Origin: Helicoverpa zea
Taxonomy: Eukaryota; Arthropoda; Insecta; Lepidoptera; Noctuidae
Length of the DNA: 64,000 nucleotides
NCBI RefSeq assembly: GCF_022581195.2
Contig: NC_061482.1
Span: forward strand, 11,160,001-11,224,000
Direction: 5' to 3'
Part shown: in pieces, positions 10,441-21,262 of the stretch
Numbering within the stretch: the first letter of the stretch is position 1
Layout: each line of letters begins with the position of its first letter
Made by a program: the position numbers and the translations under genes
Notes under the pieces: generated by a model
Seen by the model: only the letters and a program-made list of their open reading frames with translations
The model's database searches: none
Told to the model about the DNA's origin: nothing

Positions 10441-10568
10441 TAAAGCTTCCCCTAAGTCTGAAAAGTAAACCACATCCAAATCGATTCAGCCAAACTTGAG
10501 ATTATTGGGCACAAACACGCATACAAACGGGTCAAACTGAGTGCCTCCGTTTTTTGAAGTAGATTAAA
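10441..10568 (+). mobile_element. retroposon 3' tail (GTCAAACTGAG family)
   Basis: The run CAAATCGATTCAGCCA, then GGGCACAAACACGCATACAA, CGGGTCAAACTGAG, CCTCCGTTTTTTGAAGTAG and ATTAAAAA is a diverged copy of a tail I recognise as very common in lepidopteran DNA. The conserved end normally reads TTTGAAGTCGGTTAAAAA. A minus-strand copy lies at 21.2 kb. Confidence 0.65.
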
Positions 10569-10715
10569 AATTTAGTAATTGTTTTTTTCAACCCATAACA
10601 CTTGATATCAAAACAATACCTCACGCCTTAGGCTTAGAAGTGCCAAATATTTCACGAACCATAAACTTCGACACCAAAATCGCAATAATAATTGAGTGCC
10701 GGCACCTTGAGATTA

Positions 10716-10739
10716 TAATAGTAATAGTAATAGTAATAG
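10716..10739. repeat. TAATAG microsatellite, four units
   Basis: Four perfect TAATAG units in tandem. Confidence 0.9.
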
Positions 10740-10896
10740 GTGTGGAATAAACGGCAATAATTACTGCGCTCAATAACAACATATAACTCACGTGTGAAAA
10801 TCTGTGAAGCTGAAATCGTTAAGAGTCGTATATTTCAATGTCAGTGAGCACATTTGTACATCTACATTTATAATCCAAGTATGCAAACAGCCTTGT

Positions 10897-11075
10897 AGCG
10901 TTTTCACACGAGCGGATTCTTGTCGCGTGTAGCAAATACGCTTTAAAAAATTGTCGCTTGGTTCTAAGCGACATCTTTCAAATGGGTAGCTGTCAATTGT
11001 TTGTTTGCTGACAAAAAAGTTTTGATACGGTTTTGTTACGGACGATAAAAAACCGTGACTGAGAAAGCGCTGTCA
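10897..11075. repeat. MITE-like fragment, family C, with two hairpins
   Basis: The left block TTTTCACACGAGCGGATTC, then TTGTCGCGTGTAG, is shared in reverse orientation with 37271-37330. Inside are TGTCGCTT-GGTTCT-AAGCGACA and the pair ACGGTTTT / AAAACCGT enclosing 14 bp. The right boundary is uncertain. Confidence 0.5.
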
Positions 11076-11353
11076 GTTTTAAGGAATGAGTATTTTGTAA
11101 GGAATTTCTAATACCTTTCTTAATAGAGGTAGAATAGTAAAGTGGATTCAGTACATAGGTACTATAGCAAATTGTTTTAATGCAAATGATAATACCATTT
11201 TATAAAATCAAGGCAAAGTAATTTAAAAGTTGCTGATAAAGTGATCTGTTTTACATAAAGTATGTAATAAGGCATGTATAAGTAGTTCGGGGTGATAAAA
11301 TAGCTTCGCGGGCGACGCTTAATGTGAAATGAACGCGCGAAGCTCCCGGCGCC

Positions 11354-11364
11354 ATCAGTTCAGT
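11354..11364 (+). promoter_or_regulatory. possible initiator
   Basis: ATCAGTTCAGT resembles the arthropod initiator TCAGTY and sits just after a GC-rich patch (CGCGCGAAGCTCCCGGCGCC) in AT-rich DNA. No correctly placed TATA box is seen. It is one of many possible sites for a distant non-coding first exon; weak. Confidence 0.15.
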
Positions 11365-12220
11365 ACAGCGGTTGGTACCTAATAGCTGGTCAATAATTTT
11401 ATCTCAGTTTCCATTATTTATCTATTCTATACATAAAAAAAAATAAAGATTACACAAAAAAAACTGTGCAATAAAATATTTAATAAACTCCTGCCTGAGA
11501 TTTCACCCGCTTCGCAAGGGAACTACTTCCCGCCCTCTTAAAAGTTACCTTGGTCTATGGATTATTCTAATTTGCTAGCTATGTTATTAACAGCCATCGA
11601 AAACTTTTCAACCGCCAACACACAAACAAGTACTTAACAAACATACACATAAACTTTTTTTGTTCATAAAACAGGTGTATTTCAAACAATCCTTTCCAGC
11701 CTATTAATGCGTGATGGCAAGTACAAAATACCAACATCATATTTTCGCTCCGCAGCTCCACAATAAAATATTAACGCCTCCTTGAAAATCTCGCATGTTA
11801 CGTCACTCACGAATTAAATATACATGTAATCTTCCCAACTTGATATTTTTGAGCGAAACATATTCTTACAAAATTAATTATATAAGCCATGTTTGTGTAT
11901 TTTGAAAACAGAGTAGGGTTTTGGATAATTCCTTTCATCGTAATTAATCATAATGACGTTTCTTGACTGTTTACCTTCCGTTTTGTATGGATCCAGCTGC
12001 TACTGTTCAGATAACTGCTTGTAATCTCTAAGACAGTAGGCTTGAGAAGGCTTCGCAATATCTCAGTTTCAACGCTGAATCCAAGAGTATTATTATATTC
12101 GGGTGCAAAGAAATTGTAAATATATTTTTATGAATGTTGTAAGTAATATTAGTGACGGGATTTTGTGAATTTGGCATCGCAGATTTTTGCAATAATATGT
12201 AGTGAGATATGTCACAGCAC
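11365..12220. other. AT-rich non-coding stretch
   Basis: Nothing recognised. Short frames only. Confidence 0.5.
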
Positions 12221-12224
12221 TTGT

Positions 12225-12264
12225 ACTCTCTTGCAAGAGAGTGCAGTGGCTTGCACTCTCTTGT
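12225..12264. repeat. CTCTCTTG palindrome and third copy
   Basis: ACTCTCTTGCAAGAGAGT at 12225-12242 is a perfect 18-bp palindrome. A further direct copy, GCACTCTCTTG, follows at about 12253-12263. Confidence 0.8.
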
Positions 12265-15200
12265 ACGCTAAACGACATATGAGATGTAATATCAGGAGTA
12301 AAGGAACTTCAAAATCATTTCAATGCAGCTTTTAGGAACTCTAACATATTGCTTATCCTTCTCACAAGATTCAAAGACGCAACGCAATAAATATTTTATA
12401 GGACGTGATAACATATACCCCTGAAAGTGCACCCAGGCGTTTCAAATCCACGTATAATACTTAGATACGATCGACTCAAAGAAAAATACAACTAGTAAGA
12501 AGGCAATATATTTATAAGCCACTCACTTTATTGCAGTAAGACATGCATGCAACTGTAGTACATTTCACATTCAAGGAAACAAGTATGTGACCTGTGAATT
12601 GAACACAATTCTTTGCAAGTTTGTTGAGTTAGTAATATTGGCTACGTGCCGCAAACAAATCCCCCATCTTTGTCGTGACGAAATAAAACAAATACTTATA
12701 TTCTGACAGACGCGCCGGTATGCACCTGTCTGTAGAGCCATAACGCGCTTTATTAGTTCAAAGCGATCAAGAATTTTACTGTTACACCTTTGCATAAAAC
12801 AGCGAGATCTGATTGCGAAAATTCTTTAATTAAATTGAATTCTTTTATGATCCTAAATAACTCTATATACAAGTGGATAACGCAATTCCATCGCAACACG
12901 CGCGTGGAAAGATAAACACAGCAATGAACAGCCTAATGGTTACTATTAACCACTAGAGTCGGCAATAAAAATATTTTATATCTCTGTTTCCGGCAGACAC
13001 GCGGTCGTCACGCGATACCCTGACGTGACCATTCGTCCTAATTTCAGTAGAACTGTACTGTGTTTACGACCGATCAATATACGATATCCGACTTGAGACA
13101 ACTGGCCCACTGACGTCTTCTGTTCGAATAATCTCAACCCTTGAGCAAACTGCGCCAATTCCCGCAATCAACGCCTCAATTTGTATCCGAGCGTCGCTAG
13201 CGATTAACTAATAGTTGCAGCAGTGTCGTATCACCCAATAGGGATGTGAAAAATATTGTTTACACGGTGTCCAGTCCGAACACATAAATAATTCCAGTCG
13301 TGTGATGATCCGGCGTCACGCCGTGTCGGTTTCCGAGCAGCTCCAGTCCTTTGCCATTCTCAGCGTTACAAAGAAATTAAATCAAGCTATACGTGGCCAT
13401 AACGAAGCCAGTGAAAGAGGTGGAACGTTGTGAAATCTGACAGTTGACGTCACCCAGCCCACAATGTTCCAACGTCCTTATCGCTAAGAGGGAAATAAAT
13501 GAGAGGACTTTTTCCTGCTTTACGAGCAAGTCACTCTAAGTTCCTTGTTTGGTTTCGTTTTACTACAAAAATATGTTTATATATATTTTTAAGGTGGAAC
13601 GCCTTAAATGAAATGTTATTTTTTACTTTCTTTAATACAGCCGCATAAAATTTTAAGATACTGCTAAGGGCTTTTTTCATAATTTTGTTGGTAAAATTAG
13701 TCGGTAAAAGGAAGACAGGCTTCGGGCGGATAGCGGCGTGTAGCAAAGGAGAAACCTCTTGTATTATAATGTTATGTAATATAGGCCACGTTATTTTATT
13801 TACCTAAATATTTAGATATTCGTGAAGGCAGGTAAACGAATATTTAGTGCGGTGAAACTGTAGCCGAGCAGACGTCCTCAGTACCAGTATGTGCTTGGCT
13901 CGCTATTTGTGACATCCGTGTCCAATGATTTGAATTTATCGTCGTGAGACACGAAAAGGCTTCATTTTAAACGTCTCTCAGTGGTATTCTTTCTTTAACA
14001 ATAGCGAACCGTTAAAAGATTTCGAGTTAGCGTGGACGAGTATCATTTGAAGACACGACACCGCTCCTGGGTGCTTCGGTTGCATTTTGTTTATTTCACT
14101 CTATGTATTTACTGTCATTACCCTTTGTAGTTTAGGAAGCACGAAACGAACGGTTCTACATTCCATTCTATTTTTATGTTCAGTAAAATAAATATAGGGC
14201 ACTTAAATATGACTTGTTCGATGCAATACCTACTTATATATGTAATGTTAAAGTACCTAAATACGACTGTGGCTATCATTGATCAATAAGGAAAGCAATA
14301 ATCCTGCGGCAGTATTTGTAAAAGTAATACTTTGAAGAACATAAATGAAAACCAAAGTTAAAATACAAAATATTGTTAGGTATCTTTAAAGTAAACAGGA
14401 TACGTGATAATAAAAACAAAAGTTTGTTAAACAAAACCCGACTAGCAATATAGCTTCCTTTAGTCTGTAGTCGGTAGATTTTCCCAGGCACGGTCATTAC
14501 CCCCGAGTGCTCCGAGATCGTGACCTTGCATTTCTTTAGCAACGTAAACTGATATAATGTAAAAATTGGTAGGGAACAACGCAAATATATTCAGTGTAAA
14601 GAAAAATGAGAGGGCGTGAGAAAACAATGGGAAACCACACGTGCTGTACCACACAACTACCTACGCTATATTACAAAGGATTTCAACACAATTCACAAAC
14701 GAAAATTGACGTAAAACCAGTTGCGAGCAGAATCTGATTTGGAATCAGTGATTTGATTCAATTTTGGAATAGTAACAAGCATTTTAAATGAGAATAGGTA
14801 CGTAGTTCGACGCAATATGAACGGTGTTGGCATTGGCTGAAATGTAGTAGTGTTCCACGGCCCGGCCACCGCTCCGAGCTGCGTTAATGGAAGGACGCAG
14901 ATGTTTTTCGACTTACGTGGCCAATATTGCCCTATTTAGTTCACTAAGTATAAGTGCTTTGCAAACAAACAACAGCCTCAGTTCATTATTCAACAGGGAA
15001 AAATTATTTACAGCATTTCGTGAGAACTGTTACGCAATTGCTGTAGCAAATGTTTTTCAGTGCTTTGAGTACTTGTGAAGGTACCTAAAATGAATGACAT
15101 TTTGGTTGTACTTATTGTATTTTCGTGTTGTTCATATTCTTTTCTAAACGACGTAGTTTGTTTTTAGTGGTGACTTTAAAAACGGCTCCGTACGATATAC

Positions 15201-16699
15201 ATATGGTTACGCGTCTCCAAAACTAGTTTGCGTAGACTTATTTAGCCGTCGCACGCATCTCTAGTGAGGGGATATTTCGCAGTAAGCCACCGTCAGATCA
15301 CATAGCTTCGCTCACATATCTCTTATTATTCTAACGTTGAGTTATATTTATTGTTTTGTTCCCCTTCACGCACTGTGCTGCGTACTGGGAGCAGTAACAA
15401 CGGAAAAACGATACAGTTGTTCGTACGTTACTTCTAAATCAATGGAGCGAACACACTCCGGTTTTCACATTGACATATTTTAGTTGTAAGATTGCTGAAA
15501 AGAAAATGATATTCATCGCTAAACTCACTATTTATTTGAGGCCGACTTAGGGATCTATTTAAAGGTTCTTATCTGTATGTATTCTCCTTCTAAACGTAAC
15601 GGAGATTTGGCGCTTTAACAGTGCTCCAGTCCTTTTGTTAACATAAAAATCTCTTGCGAGAACGATTACTTTACAACATTGGCGCGTGAAAGGAAACAAT
15701 ACCTATACATATATCAAGTATCTTCAAAAGCTACAGAAATCTTATCATCGTCTTTCAATAGGTAACTGTACCTAAGCAAGTTAGAAATGTTTTAATAATC
15801 CTAAAATGTAAATACTAATTCGGCTTAGGTACATTTATTTTTATTGCCACAGATATAAATTAAATGCGAAAATGGTAAGGGTAATCTTTTCAAAATGTTA
15901 TTTATTCTTAATCGTAGCGGTACGAGATTTTCAATTGGCGGAGCCCTTAAAAACCCAAATAAACTATTACATTGGTTCATATCAAATGTACGGTGAAAAA
16001 GGCAAACGACGCGGGAAGAATTGCTTTTTACGGATCGGCTAACATTCCGCGGTTCCTTCAGGAAGGGGGGCGCAGGTACGTGCCGCGGAGGGGAGGGGGC
16101 GGCCCGCTCGCAGAAATGAATTGTTTTCGGTTTACCGTAAGGTAACATTACGTTATTGCGTACCTTTGTGGCTTTTTAAGTGTGTTTATAGGATTTGGTG
16201 CGGAACAAATGCCGAGCATTTTCCGGAAAACAGATTAATAAAAATCTAAACTGTTCATACGTACTTACATATTATCCTTCCTACGTTACAATACCCGCCT
16301 GAGGATCTGTTCGCGACGTTTAATTCCGCATCAAGTTTCCATTCCCTTCATATTTTTATGGTGTTACGAGCCGACATTGTTCTAACTTGCGGTTAATAAA
16401 ATCCATTCGTTCGGGAAAAGTAATGCAGCTATTCCAATTTTCGCTCACCTGCGTCGGATGAGCGGCGGACACAATAATTTAATTTCAGTTACACGAAGGA
16501 GTTATTCGAAAAAAGTGGATGGAAACTCATAAAGCCATTACATTGCTGGGAAACGCCTGACGTAGCTTTCACGGATAGGAGAACGCCGCGCAAAATTAAT
16601 ATCTGAAACTGTTAAAAGTATCAAATTTTCTAAATTGTTCAAGCCCTTTACGCCGACAGTAAATTCTTAATTAGAGGTTCTCTTAAACTATCTGGAATC
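12265..16699. other. long non-coding stretch
   Basis: No exon, RNA gene or repeat family is recognised. Frames of 100-107 codons at 14276-14584 and 15825-16148 (both minus) have no motif; the latter is sustained by a G/C-rich patch at 16060-16110. The less AT-rich portions (13.0-13.5, 14.8-15.3, 16.0-16.5 kb) could be conserved non-coding DNA, but only comparison would show it. Confidence 0.45.
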
Positions 16700-16702
16700 C
16701 TG

Positions 16703-16960
16703 CTGTCATGGTATGGGCATGTGATGTGGAAGAATAAGGATGATGTATCTATACTAAGGAAGGTTTTGCACATGAACGTGGATGGTTGTAAGGGAAAGGG
16801 GACGACCAAAGACACAATGGTGTGTAAAAGACAATATGGCTATAAATAATGTTGCTTGCGTCAGATAGAAGAGAATGCGAGAAGAAAACATGGCACTCTA
16901 AATAACATTGGCATAAGAGCAAGAAATTATGATGATAAGCAACGATAATATAATGATGTA
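16703..16960 (+). pseudogene. RTE-type LINE ORF C-terminus, degenerate
   Basis: The frame from 16703 begins LSWYGHVMWKNKDDV, followed by ILRKVLHMNVDGCKGKGTTK. This matches the C-terminal region of RTE-type reverse transcriptase ORFs, in which a RWYGHVMRR-like block precedes a conserved VxGxRGRGRPxxRW-like block (family recollection). An in-frame TAA follows KRQYGYK, and homology resumes with QIEENARRKHGT. The sequence then becomes ATGATGATAAG-like, as expected at an RTE 3' end. The proline and tryptophan normally in the basic block are altered. Only the last ~90 codons remain; it is a dead 5'-truncated copy. Confidence 0.75.
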
Positions 16961-16964
16961 ACAA

Positions 16965-17555
16965 AATATTTTTTTCGCGTGTTATACAAATAATGGAGAT
17001 CTCAAAAGGCCAGTTGCTAACTGAATTAGAAAGGAGCAGAAATATTAGTAGAAAGTATACCTACAACATCAAGAGAAATCAAAAGATATCGCTATCCCAA
17101 AGCAAAAAGCCTATCAGAAACACAAAGAAATAACAAAATGATTTAATATACAATCTAAACAAAAAATGGGAGAACTTAAGCTGGGGACGGAGGAACCTTA
17201 ATTGATAGACACTTAAGGAAAATAATGTAATCCCTCTCAAGTCAATAGCCGTGATTGGTCGAAAATGGCCACTTGGATCTCGTTTGCCGACTGAATTTAC
17301 AACAGTTATGGCCTAAATACGTCGGTAGGTAGACATACATAAATTATTTCCATGCGTGTTTGTGAACTCGCTAGCTACTAGCACTAAGTACCTATGTAGG
17401 CGAGCAAACATAGTTATGAATATTGCTAAATCTGCATAGTTAAGTGGATTAGAGATTCACGTTCGTCATCACATCAATATGTCTATATCAATTTGGGTTA
17501 TTTAATAACGAAAATTTAAATTATTGCCAATGATATGTTAATCAACGATTAATCG
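16965..17555. other. A-rich non-coding stretch
   Basis: A purine-rich, AAAG-rich segment (17.0-17.2 kb) directly follows the LINE remnant and may be further degraded element sequence. No frame supports a gene. Confidence 0.4.
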
Positions 17556-17559
17556 AAGG

Positions 17560-17728
17560 TTAATCTATAATATAAAAATGAATCGCAAAATGTGTTGGTA
17601 AGCGCATAACTCAACAACGCCTGGACCAATTTGGCTAATTCTTTTTTTGTTGTGTTTGTTATTGTCAGGAGAAGGGTAAAGTAGAGAAGTCAGTTGACGG
17701 GAGCGAAGCCGCGGGCAAAAGCTAATTA
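17560..17728 (+). mobile_element. dispersed retroposon/Helitron-type tail
   Basis: The order AAAATGAATCGCAAAATGTG, TTGGTAAGCGCATAACTC, AACAACGCCTGGACCAATTT, TGTTGTGTTTGTTATTGTC, AGGAGAAGG and finally GAGCGAAGCCGCGGGCAAAA, GCTAAT is a dispersed element I recognise from lepidopteran genomes; GAAGCCGCGGGCAAAAGCTA is its usual 3' end. Internal sequence is shortened. The superfamily is not certain. Confidence 0.65.
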
Positions 17729-20045
17729 TAAATATGAAAGGTAGTATCATGTAATAATTTACTAATTTCGACATAAAAATTTCAAAACGTTGCTCATTAA
17801 AATTCCTAAATATTTTGCATGATTTAAATGTTGCCATCCACCCCGCAACAATATTTGGCTTCCAGCAAAAATAAACAGGGTTATTTTCACTAAAATAAAA
17901 TATAATATCGACGATAAATTAAATGATTGACGCCGCTAGCGAATGCCACAACTAATAAATTCCATCAGGGGTTGAACATCAACCCCGGTATTTATAACGC
18001 TCGCTATGAAAATTTAATTATAGCAGAAAATCAATTAATTTCGGTCAACGTGCGTGCCTAATATTTGAGGGCAATATTTTATAAACGAAATTTTAAGTTA
18101 CGTTAGTAATAAAATTATAATAATTGTGACGTTGTAGAAAAAAAAATTGAAAAACATTCTGATCGTGAGTACTAATGTTTTCATCGATAACAGCACACAT
18201 AATTTTCTTAGGCAATATTTAAGAAACCCGTATTACTATTGTAATAATAATATTTAAGGAAATCTTATCACGTATTTAACACAAATCCTTTTCCTACCCC
18301 AATCTACTCACAGAACAGAACATAACTATTTAATAGCCAAACGACGTTAAATCCTCCAACTCAGCTTTGCATAGGTTACAGAGCAAACTTTGAGCTAAGA
18401 CAAGACCAGTTATAACAGAGCATTAGGCTTACACAGCTTATGGTTCGAATTAATAGTACTAACAGACCACTAGACTATCTTCAGGCCTTATCTGCTTTCC
18501 CCAATTAACAAGGATATGCTATTTCTCATGACCAATATTGTTGTGGTCGGAGCTACTATCTATGATGAGTATTTGCGATATTAAAAGCACTTATGTACTT
18601 AGTTGGTAGTATATATTTGGCTTATCTTCATTGCTTGAATGCTTGTGTTATGGGCTAAGATATGTCTGCGGTTTTAGAGTCCTTGGTGTCTATTAGCACA
18701 TGTTTAGGGTAATTGCTGATGTTAGATTATTGTCGACTTAGATAGATGTGCAGGTTTTTTTTTACCAACTTTAAATAGTAGGTGATATGATTTTTTGATA
18801 CTGAAAATGTCGATTTTGTTAAAATTGACGGTGATTACAGAATTGAAAGTTCGAATGCTCCTAAATAATGCACCAACTTTGTAATGGATATTAGTTGAAA
18901 ATTACAATTTTATAGCTTTGTTTGGCCTGACCCAGTTTGAACAATAATTAGCCGGGCTAAAAAATATTCTGCTCCGTTTTTACTTCTCTCTTACGCGGAG
19001 CGTTTATGCATTTTTTATTTGACATTCTTCTATTGTTGGTGGAACTATAGTGTTGAAGTTAAATAGACTCACGCCGTGCAATGTTTGAACGCAAAATAGA
19101 AAAAATATGACAGAGAACTTTTCTTTTGTACTGACTTTGGCACATTTTCCACGCAGCTAGAAATAAAGGCTTTGCTCGTGTATTTAATTATTACGGAGTT
19201 TTTATATAAAAACCTTGCACATTTTATTTGTTACTTTAGGACTAAAGCATGTTTATTTTTATCTTTACTCGCCAACTGCTTGAAATAACCGACAATTCGA
19301 AGAGCTAACTGATTTGTTTCAATTACTATTTTTACCAATTGGCTTGTAAAAGTGCTAATTATGTGTTATGTTAAAGAAACCAAACAGTAATGAAAGCTTA
19401 ATATTTTTGCTACATTTTCGTCCACGAGGACAAAGTCACGGGTAGCGAATAGTAGCAAATATTCTTATTAAGGGCGGGTGGGTTGGAGCTACACAGAACG
19501 GAGCTGTACGCCTCGGGGTGATCAAAGAACTTGCCTGTAGCCTAATTAGGAGTATTATTAATTGCCATCACCTACTGAAAAATTGCTACCATTTTATAAT
19601 ATTAAATATATTATTTTACCCAACATTTTTGGTATAGAATTGTTATCTAGAAATGTTTTTGTTACGTTCCAAAAAGCCTGAAAGTCTATCTGACTACTTT
19701 TGGGTATAATTTTTATTTTAGTTGGTATCTGTGAACTGGCTGTTGGTATAACTGAACTTTATCTAATGATATAGGTTTAAATTCTGAAATTAGTGACGTC
19801 GGATGACAATGGGATGACAATGGCAACTGTAGATCTGCTAAAAATTTAGTGACTTTCGACGCGGCTGCCACATATGATTCAGTCTATCAACGTAGGACGT
19901 AAAGGTATTAATGACATCACATCGAACTGACTTATAAATGGATGGCGACAGCAATCTGATGGATTGTATTATTTAATTAATGTCCTCACGTCGGTGTACC
20001 TGACTGCAAGAAACCTGACATATCCCGCCCGATAGCCAGGATCCA
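17729..20045. other. AT-rich non-coding stretch
   Basis: No gene. A duplicated GGATGACAAT block occurs at about 19800-19820. The composition becomes less AT-rich from about 19.8 kb. Confidence 0.45.
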
Positions 20046-20054
20046 ACGCTGGCC

Positions 20055-20100
20055 GTAATCTAATCTATCAGATTAGTAACGGTTGCCAGGGTAACGCGTG
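20055..20100. promoter_or_regulatory. candidate regulatory cluster: TAATCT sites and X-box
   Basis: TAATCTAATCT, then the palindromic CTAATCT-ATC-AGATTAG, and within 20 bp GTTGCCAGGGTAAC (20082-20095). The latter fits the RFX X-box pattern RYYNYY-N2-RRNRAC at every position. The TAATC cores resemble K50 homeodomain sites. Clustering suggests, but does not prove, an enhancer. Confidence 0.4.
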
Positions 20101-21212
20101 GGTTAAAAGCACATGCATGTTTCTCACCTACGGTGGTGTGAAGCCAGTTTTGCGACATCGCGGCTTTGGAAGCCTATAGAAATTGATCTGATGCACGGAT
20201 ATACGTGAATGGAGCTGAGAGCTCTATAGTGCTGTCCACGTTTGATAAGCATTATCTCGCGTCATTTGTTTTAGAAAAGGTATTAAAGACTGCTTAAAAG
20301 AAAATCGATAGGTAGGTGTAGGTTGATGATCATCCTTATTTATAATAGGAGGGATTACTGTATTTCTTAATAATGTATTTTTTTGATAAGCTGATCAACG
20401 AAATTGTTATTTTTTCGAAGTTTCACTTTACAATAATCCTTATTTTAATTAGATTATCCAACCACTTGATGGCTTACAAAGAACATTAATCAGCACAGTT
20501 CCATTCGTACAATTATAGCTAGCAGTCGGGATCCTTCCCCAAATTAAATGTAACGAGCGTTTTTAGAGCTTCCTAGTAAAAGTATTAGCTTTTCCTCACG
20601 CGTAATACTGTATTAAAACAGGTGCATAAAATGAAAAGACGTGGAATGAGTTCATAGGAATTTGACCCGTGCCTTTATGGAAATTTTGTAAATGTTTCCC
20701 AAATTCCGCCTTTATTTAGATCGCGAAATTAAATGTTCTTTGTTTTTGTTCGGAAATGAGTAAAATGGTTCGATGAGGAAGTTATAATATGTTTTTAATT
20801 AAATTATCCTTCAGTGTTCTAATTATTTCGTAGCTTTTTTCTTAGTACAGATTTTGTCGGAATTTTATCTACGTGCACGACACCGAAAGTTTATTAAAAC
20901 TCATAGAGATGGAAATGAAATTGCAATATTAACAGTTCAAAAAGCGAGTCCATACTCACTCCAGTCGCGTATTTTAATATTAAAGAAAATGCTTTGAAAA
21001 TATCAAAGTGCGAACACCGAGTATCGGGAATTCACACTAAACTGCTGCAGCATTTGAACTACGCCTTGAACGTTTCCACTTGAATACTTCTATTACATCC
21101 AAGCGGAACATCAATTCCTACTTCATTTCAACTCCAATAAATATGAAATCGCAGGCCATATTTATTGTCAAAAATGTACTGTTAAAACGCGAATCTGCTT
21201 TGTCTGGTCGTT
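20101..21212. other. non-coding stretch
   Basis: Nothing recognised; no supported frames. Confidence 0.5.
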
Positions 21213-21262
21213 GCACTTTTTAACCGACTTCAAAGAAAGGAGGTTCTCCTTTTGACTCGTAC
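21213..21262 (-). mobile_element. retroposon 3' tail (GTCAAACTGAG family)
   Basis: TTTTTAACCGACTTCAAAGA, then AAGGAGGTTCTCC and GACTCGTACG, is the reverse complement of the common lepidopteran tail ending CTTTGAAGTCGGTTAAAAA. Only about 50 bp remain. It belongs to the same family as 10.44 kb, in opposite orientation. Confidence 0.7.

Noticed and set aside
15825..16148. 107-codon minus-strand frame
   Set aside because: Held open by a G/C-rich patch; no motif.
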